The position numbers and the translations under genes were made by a program. From assembly GCA_030916555.1 (NCBI GenBank), contig JAUPWK010000057.1, forward strand, positions 1-11,020: a stretch of 11,020 nt of DNA, in the 5' to 3' direction. The notes beneath the pieces are model-generated. The model was not told where the DNA came from. It saw nothing but the letters and a program-made list of their open reading frames with translations, and did no database searches. Positions 7,201 to 11,020 of this stretch are shown piece after piece; within the stretch, counting starts at the first letter, position 1, and each line of letters starts with the position of its first letter. The stretch comes from Patescibacteria group bacterium. GTDB taxonomy: Bacteria; Patescibacteriota; Patescibacteriia; UBA9934.

Positions 7201-7311
7201 TACGTAAATGGAGATTGGCATTTGGCGGCGGTTGTTGACGGAAAGAAACTGTCACTTGACGATCTTATCGAGCAAGGATTTACGAGCGCTGCACCAGCCT
7301 CGAGTAAATAG
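4243..7311 (+). CDS. Large protein of unknown function, helical with Gly/Ala-rich hydrophobic segments
   Basis: A 1022-residue protein I cannot assign to a family. There is no N-terminal signal peptide. The first half is charged and Ala/Glu/Arg-rich, with a proline run (251-255) in an acidic stretch and a long helical, coiled-coil-like region (about 273-365). A basic Lys/Pro/Ala linker lies at about 501-516. Two small-residue hydrophobic segments (about 590-607 and 727-749) and a weaker one (about 822-836) could enter membranes or be buried helices; charged helices separate them. After a Pro/Glu-rich hinge (about 890-905) comes a compact C-terminal domain (about 907-1018) with a GITYVLK segment and a closing DGKKLSLDDLIEQGF. 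It has no cysteine. It starts two bases after the 112-residue gene, with no Shine-Dalgarno, and ends at a bidirectional terminator. The gene itself is certain; its role is unknown. A surface, envelope or scaffold role is only a guess. Confidence 0.9.
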   Translation: MGKGNRQNVVVGLDQLGKAMAAREVHKNSPEVRMATLSDLIQGSLRKLRDTDDFWNAGVEVEDREAMIFSAVGRTEDYTSAEIQNELSGRGRKDFFSKVNELRAWSDELNELTAAESARDARSFEIERARTALVHVPEAVAIAKQKDLARLRERAKGTYAGPGKEPIALPDRAIDALQVVEDPELAPAESPFFEALNTAAHVAATRDAARALAGAEQAAGVLHKRAVDDSSSAFFESVDQELRNYYGDDMPPPPPEDEPLQAEVVPDVDGARASLEEVAVLVARGDLTDIERAEVEEKLDDALMTLSLEDARITGLFGAKKLTKEQTLEKRSLRDTVARLRKERTRLHRVLNKENRKAVFAEAEVPVSEAHPQVLERAEGRGFVLQSQLDVIRSEIAEARQMLRESTPDVRKVNDVLVATDVVIDNLLRAISEEKTRGKDVDLLEFGALSALRDLRRVQDATKDRVAQMTNVEVKHEGEALRMNEFGEVAAETPEVMEMVAPPKPKRVAKKSVAKVVAEISPEGERAPTPALVQEPKGVFARARARLSGALDYIRHGWDRALREEVYGELSPQELGEAQGMSREEYILRGSAAVLGGVASTFGVALAPDLARYVAQSHYTGREKAELATAVQEALRTAAQKTEASLDVQADLAARKQKIVKRINASRYLSKEAKASLMVRLVRISEAAQVAEVQVQDRWEKELKQLLDAHITTKVTEGKVVKELANSASVAGSIAAVASGYGSIAAGLHFMRGPAYAFQNFVQEQRRANKEKALGERVDARAVMVMKEGFANWWKAAFRQSEKSEFGKSVDQLRAFSTLSRTLGFAGVSSLAAGELTREAMHATGISDLLEKGFEKVEAYAGDLHGQLFGRQESEVNVPVDRDTQRFGERIETPATEPEPESPDYQFHGEIPVGSRVLGDSKTEGITYVLKRVIQANPEAYGFDGDSELSEELFAKRLAVKIAEQDGQMRRWLTSKAIDRLNLFPEYVNGDWHLAAVVDGKKLSLDDLIEQGFTSAAPASSK

Positions 7312-7313
7312 AT

Positions 7314-7349
7314 AAAAAAAGACGCGGCCTATTCGGCAGCGTCTTTTTT
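7314..7349. terminator. Bidirectional terminator shared by the 1022-residue gene and topA
   Basis: Eleven perfect pairs, AAAAAAGACGC (7315-7325) with GCGTCTTTTTT (7339-7349). A G/A mismatch and three more pairs (7327-7329 with 7335-7337) close a five-base loop. On the + strand it follows the TAG at 7311 by three bases. On the - strand the T run is the complement of 7314-7320. The stem includes the last codons and the stop of topA (7329-7331), so one hairpin ends both converging transcripts. Confidence 0.9.
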
Positions 7350-9605
7350 CTTGCCCTTCCAAGCACGTTTTGGTGACTTACGTTTCTTTGCAAGTAGTTC
7401 AATGGCTTGCTCACGGGTCACGGTTTTTGGATCTTGATCTTTTGGAATGGTGGCATTGGTTTTGCCGTCGGTGACGTAGGCTCCGTAACGACCAGATTTT
7501 ACGAGGAGCGGCGTTTTTGTTTCAGGATCTTCCCCGAGCTCAAGGAGTGGAGTCATGAGGAGGCGTTTTTTCTCTGCGCCTTCAGTGAAGAGCATTTTTG
7601 CCTGGTCAAAAGTCACTTCAGCGGGATCTATATCAGGTGGTAGGGTGACGTTTACTCCTCCAGACTTCATGTAAGGACCGAACGGTCCTTTGTTGACGAT
7701 TAAATCTTCTCCGTTTTCGAGTTTTCCTAGTGTGCGTGGGAAGATCAGGAGTTTCATGGCCTCGCTTAATGTGAGCGTGTCCATGAGCTGATTTTTGTTG
7801 AGAGAGGCTCGGGGTGGTTTTGGATTTTCATCTGTAGCTTCGCCAACTTGTACATATGGCCCGAAGCGTCCGGTACGCACAATGACTTCTTTTCCGGAAA
7901 TGGGGTCAACACCAAGCTTACGTTCTTTCATGACGTCAGCTCGGGAGAGATCGGCACCTTTGGCAACGATAAGTTCGTGAAAAGGGGTGTAAAAGTCGGC
8001 CATGACTTTACGCCATTCGTGATCGCCTTCTGCGATTCCGTCGAATTGCTTCTCCATGTTAGCGGTGAAGTCGTAATCAACAATGTTGGGGAAATGCTCT
8101 TTTAAGAGGTCGGTAACAATGAAGGCAGTGTCAGATGGGAACAACTTTTTGTTGTCATCACGAATAACGTAGCCACGATCAATAACTGTTGTGAGTGTTG
8201 GGGCATACGTGGATGGCCGACCAATGCCATACTCTTCAAGGGCCTTAATGAGAGTAGCATCCGAATAGCGCGCCGCTGGTTCTGTAAAATGCTGTTCTGG
8301 GCGTACTTCGACTGGCTTTCCAAGCATGTCGCCGACCACAAGTGTGGGCAGAATTTTGTCCTCGGCTGCTTGCCAGACTTTCATGAAGCCAGGGAAGGTA
8401 AGTGTGCTGCCGTTGGCGCGGAAAGTGTGGTCTGCACCTAAGAGATCAACCGCGGTGCGACGCATTTTTGCGTTTGGCATTTGGGAGGCAACGGTGCGGC
8501 TCCAAATAAGGTTATACAGCTTCCATTCCCCAGGTTCGAGTGTAGCCTTGAGTGACTCCGGAGTGGCGGTGACGTCCGTAGGGCGAATGGCCTCGTGAGC
8601 CTCCTGGGCGCCCTTTTTAGCGGTTTTGTAGATTACCGTGCCTGTTGCATACTCATTTCCAAAGGTGGCCTTTAAAAAGGCTTGGGTGGCGGTAGTGAAT
8701 TGTTCGGCTAAGTTGGTGGAATCTGTACGCATGTACGTGATACGACCAGTTTCGTAGAGCTTTTGAGCCAAGGTCATGGTTTGCTTTGCACTCATGCCAA
8801 GGCGGTTGTAGGCATCTTGCTGGAGGCTTGAGGTAGTAAGCGGGGTAGGCGGTTTACGTGAAGCCTCTTTGGTCTCAATATTTTTAACGGAAAAATCAGC
8901 GCCCGTTACGGCGCTCACAATCTGCTTTGCATCGGCTTCTGATTTGATGTCGAGTTTATCGACTTTCTTGTCTCCAATAGCAGTTAGCTTTCCAAGTACA
9001 GTCATGCCGGACTTTGTGAAATCCGCTTCAATGCTCCAGTATTCCTCTGATTTGAAGGCGAGACGCTCGCGTTCACGTTCTACGACAAGTCGCACCGCAA
9101 CTGACTGAACGCGTCCAGCTGAAAGACCACGTGCAACTTTGCGCCACAAGAGAGGGGAGAGTTCGTAACCAACTAAGCGATCCAAAATGCGTCGGGCCTG
9201 TTGAGCATCAACGAGCTTGTGATCAATGGTGCGCGCGCTTTCGAGCGCGTGTTCAATGGCGCTCTTTGTGATTTCGTGGAAAGTAATACGCTTGGCAGTT
9301 TTGTCATCCATGCCAAGTACGGCTGCAATGTGCCAGGCGATAGCCTCTCCTTCGCGGTCTTCGTCGGTTGCGAGATAGATTTCATCGACTTTTTTAGCTG
9401 CGTCTTTCAGTTCTTTTACCTTGGCTTTTTTGTCGGCAGGAACCTCATACGTAGGTTCAAAACCATGTTCAACATCAACGCCGGTTTTCTTTTTTGGGAG
9501 ATCACGGATATGACCAAAAGAAGACATGACCTTGTAGCCAGACCCGAGGAATTTGGTAATCGTTTTGGCCTTGGTAGGAGACTCGACGATCAAAAGTTTG
9601 GTCAT
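7329..9605 (-). CDS. topA: DNA topoisomerase I (type IA)
   Basis: A 758-residue type IA topoisomerase that relaxes negative supercoils through a 5'-phosphotyrosine intermediate. The Toprim domain is at the N-terminus with Glu8 in VESPTKAKT and the acidic triad Asp81, Asp83, Glu85 in DEDREGE. Catalytic Tyr291 lies in GRITYMRTDSTN, followed by Arg293. The gate core extends to about 560. The C-terminus has three Toprim_C-type repeats, recognised by GRFGPYV (579-585), GPFGPYM (640-646) and GRYGAYV (705-711), then a lysine-rich tail (740-754). There are no cysteines at all, so the zinc ribbons of the E. coli enzyme are absent. I chose the ATG at 9605, which gives the family's usual MTKLLIVESP start; an upstream in-frame TTG at 9644 would overlap the apparent -35 box. 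folC ends 46 bases upstream. Confidence 0.97.
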   Translation of the reverse strand: MTKLLIVESPTKAKTITKFLGSGYKVMSSFGHIRDLPKKKTGVDVEHGFEPTYEVPADKKAKVKELKDAAKKVDEIYLATDEDREGEAIAWHIAAVLGMDDKTAKRITFHEITKSAIEHALESARTIDHKLVDAQQARRILDRLVGYELSPLLWRKVARGLSAGRVQSVAVRLVVERERERLAFKSEEYWSIEADFTKSGMTVLGKLTAIGDKKVDKLDIKSEADAKQIVSAVTGADFSVKNIETKEASRKPPTPLTTSSLQQDAYNRLGMSAKQTMTLAQKLYETGRITYMRTDSTNLAEQFTTATQAFLKATFGNEYATGTVIYKTAKKGAQEAHEAIRPTDVTATPESLKATLEPGEWKLYNLIWSRTVASQMPNAKMRRTAVDLLGADHTFRANGSTLTFPGFMKVWQAAEDKILPTLVVGDMLGKPVEVRPEQHFTEPAARYSDATLIKALEEYGIGRPSTYAPTLTTVIDRGYVIRDDNKKLFPSDTAFIVTDLLKEHFPNIVDYDFTANMEKQFDGIAEGDHEWRKVMADFYTPFHELIVAKGADLSRADVMKERKLGVDPISGKEVIVRTGRFGPYVQVGEATDENPKPPRASLNKNQLMDTLTLSEAMKLLIFPRTLGKLENGEDLIVNKGPFGPYMKSGGVNVTLPPDIDPAEVTFDQAKMLFTEGAEKKRLLMTPLLELGEDPETKTPLLVKSGRYGAYVTDGKTNATIPKDQDPKTVTREQAIELLAKKRKSPKRAWKGKKKDAAE

Positions 9606-9615
9606 AATCGGGGTC

Positions 9616-9644
9616 ACGATAGCCGGGGTTTGGGATATCGTCAA
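9616..9644 (-). promoter_or_regulatory. Promoter of topA in the folC-topA gap
   Basis: On the minus strand, TTGACG (9644-9639) and TATCGT (9621-9616) are separated by exactly 17 bases. The -10 ends ten bases before the topA ATG at 9605, so initiation would fall about four bases before it: another leaderless layout. It would let topA be expressed independently of the upstream dprA-folC transcript and supports the ATG at 9605 as the true start. Confidence 0.6.
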
Positions 9645-9651
9645 ACATTCG

Positions 9652-10905
9652 TTAGCTTTGTCGATCTTTCAAAATCTGCTTTTCAGTTCGCCAATGAGTG
9701 CGAATTTCTCCGGCTAAATACAGGGATCCGGTGATAAGAATGGTATCAGACTTTTTTGCGTTCTTGAGCGCATCAGCCAGGGCTTCATGTGGGAAGAGGA
9801 AGGCCTTGCGACGTAGTCTTTTTGGGAAAGCTGCCAGCAGTTTGGCAGGATTCTCCGGATTTCCATAACCGACGGTGTAGCGTGTTGTGCTGACGCTATC
9901 GGCGATTTTGCTCAGTGCTTGCACCATACTCAGCGAATCTTTGACGCCTTTACAACCAAAGATAACGTGTACCTTTCCTTTGGTGTCTGCAGCAACTCTG
10001 GCCACGGTGGCATTCATTTTGGCACTGTTGTGTGCACCGTCGAGGATAACGCGTGGTTCGGTTTGTATTACCTCTAGGCGACAAGGCAGTGTTTTAGTGT
10101 TTTCAAGGGCGAGTTCAATGACGAGGGGCGGCATGCCAAGAAGGAGACCTGCGGCACGACAAATATCGGCATTGTGCTCACGATGATCTTGCGTATCATT
10201 TGGGATGACGAGCATCGGAGTGCCGGCCTGTTTAGCGGCCTTGCTAATTACCTGAAGCGGTTTGGGATCTGTTTCACCGGTTACTACCAGACAGCCTGGT
10301 TTGATGATTCCCGCCTTCTCCTGAGCTATGTGCGTTTTTGTGGGCCCGAGGAGTTCGATGTGATCAAGATCAATGTTGGTAATAATGGCTACCGCTGGAG
10401 CTGGGATGACGTTCGTAGCATCATATTTTCCTCCCATGCCGACCTCAAGTACGCACCAATCAACACCGGCCCGCTGGAAAAGTAGAAAGGCGGCACACGT
10501 GTTCAACTCGAAAAATGTTAGAGGTTCGTGACCGGAAAGGATATGCGCCTCGTGCGCACTGCAGATATCTTCAAGAGCGAGCGCGAGTGCGTCGGGGTGT
10601 GCAAGCTTATTGTCAATTCGAAAGCGTTCTAAGTACGTGGTTGTATGTGGCGAGCTGTAGCTGGCTACTTTTTCTCCGCCACGACGGAGAATCTCGTGCA
10701 TGAGGTGTGTGACGCTGCCTTTGCCGCTTGTGCCGGTCACGTGGACGAATTTCATGGCTAATTCAGGATTGCCGAGTCGCTTTAAGAGTTGACGAGTACG
10801 CAAAAGCGAAGCTTCAAGTGTTTGCGGACTGGAGTGGGCCCAAGCCTTTTCAAGATTGTTGAACGAGAGCAGTTTGGAATAGGCTGCAAAATATCGGTCA
10901 AACAT
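9652..10905 (-). CDS. folC: Folylpolyglutamate synthase / dihydrofolate synthase (FolC), Mur-ligase family
   Basis: A 417-residue cytosolic ATP-dependent ligase of the FolC family, which adds glutamate to (dihydro)pteroate and to folates; its length matches the usual 420-430. The P-loop is TGTSGKGS (57-64, Lys62). SSPH (84-87) and ERF (93-95) match the family's SPH...ER pattern. EVGMGGKYDATNV (154-166) and ITNIDLDH (175-182) are typical Mur-ligase metal and ATP-site motifs. EKAGIIK (196-202) contains Lys197, the position of the carbamylated lysine. ILDGAHN (287-293) opens the C-terminal domain, and LITGSLYLAGE (390-400) ends it. The ATG at 10905 is chosen over the in-frame TTG at 10911; it overlaps the end of dprA by eight bases, suggesting coupled translation. 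No other folate gene is in view. It has seven cysteines, unlike most neighbours. Confidence 0.93.
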   Translation of the reverse strand: MFDRYFAAYSKLLSFNNLEKAWAHSSPQTLEASLLRTRQLLKRLGNPELAMKFVHVTGTSGKGSVTHLMHEILRRGGEKVASYSSPHTTTYLERFRIDNKLAHPDALALALEDICSAHEAHILSGHEPLTFFELNTCAAFLLFQRAGVDWCVLEVGMGGKYDATNVIPAPAVAIITNIDLDHIELLGPTKTHIAQEKAGIIKPGCLVVTGETDPKPLQVISKAAKQAGTPMLVIPNDTQDHREHNADICRAAGLLLGMPPLVIELALENTKTLPCRLEVIQTEPRVILDGAHNSAKMNATVARVAADTKGKVHVIFGCKGVKDSLSMVQALSKIADSVSTTRYTVGYGNPENPAKLLAAFPKRLRRKAFLFPHEALADALKNAKKSDTILITGSLYLAGEIRTHWRTEKQILKDRQS

Positions 10906-11020
10906 ACGCAAGACAGTAGTACATATTGCCTAAGTGACGCACTTTTCCATGAATTTCAAGGATCGTCAATGAGCCGAGGACGATAGGGGTTGAGAGACCG
11001 GTTTGGCGTGCGATGATGTC
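10898..11020 (-). CDS. dprA: C-terminal end of DprA (DNA processing protein A), partial
   Basis: An open frame enters from the right edge on the minus strand and runs 40 codons to a TGA at 10900-10898. Its sequence (begins DIIARQTGLSTPIVLGSL, later EIHGKVRHLGNMYYCLA) matches the pattern of the small winged-helix domain that closes many DprA proteins: an "(D/E)-(I/L)-A-x-x-TGLS" recognition helix, then "LEL-x-G-x-V-x-x-L-G-x-x-Y". DprA binds single-stranded DNA taken up in transformation and loads RecA. The catalytic-free Rossmann core would lie outside the window. Its stop overlaps the folC ATG by eight bases. Frequent dprA-topA linkage in bacteria supports the call. Identification rests on a short tail only. 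Confidence 0.75.
   Translation of the reverse strand, partial: DIIARQTGLSTPIVLGSLTILEIHGKVRHLGNMYYCLAYV

Noticed and set aside
9605..9644. Thirteen extra N-terminal residues of TopA from a TTG start
   Set aside because: The TTG at 9644 overlaps the apparent -35 box, and the residues do not match the conserved TopA N-terminus, which begins at the ATG at 9605.
9201..9734. 177-codon open frame opposite topA on the + strand
   Set aside because: It is a shadow of topA and the folC end; it has no recognisable motif, and topA is unmistakable on the other strand.
1..11020. CRISPR arrays, transposases, integrases, toxin-antitoxin pairs or defence genes
   Set aside because: None was seen: no direct repeat series, no terminal inverted repeats, and every long frame is assigned or a shadow.

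Overview
The window looks like ordinary chromosomal core DNA from a bacterium with a small genome. It has about 50% GC by eye, the standard genetic code (TAA, TAG and TGA all end genes at sensible places), very tight packing and mostly housekeeping genes. The combination of no visible Shine-Dalgarno sites, promoters almost touching start codons, a shortened Rel enzyme, and a large unrecognised cysteine-free protein beside a small helical partner suggests a Patescibacteria/CPR-type organism. That assignment is an inference: no rRNA or other decisive marker is present.

Layout. (1) Positions 1-461 hold three tRNA genes on the + strand: the 3' half of a CAT-anticodon tRNA, an initiator tRNA-fMet and tRNA-Leu(CAA). 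All encode CCA, each is followed directly by its own terminator, and the two complete genes have their own promoters. (2) Positions 521-2320 hold parA-parB, the chromosome segregation pair, transcribed from an extended -10 promoter next to the parA ATG. (3) A bifunctional (p)ppGpp synthetase/hydrolase runs the other way (3779 to 2301); its 3' end overlaps that of parB by 20 bases. (4) From a divergent intergenic region, a two-gene unit runs on the + strand (3902-7311): a 112-residue helical protein and, two bases later, a 1022-residue protein of unknown function. (5) A bidirectional terminator at 7314-7349 separates this from a leftward operon entering from the right edge: dprA (only its C-terminal winged-helix end is in the window), folC and topA.

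How the genes fit together. ParA/ParB act in chromosome partitioning, TopA controls supercoiling, DprA loads RecA onto incoming single-stranded DNA, and Rel sets the stringent-response alarmone level. The neighbourhood is therefore mainly DNA maintenance and growth control, with FolC as the one folate enzyme. The 112/1022-residue pair is the least explained content and the best candidate for undescribed biology. No mobile element, CRISPR array, phage gene or defence locus was seen.
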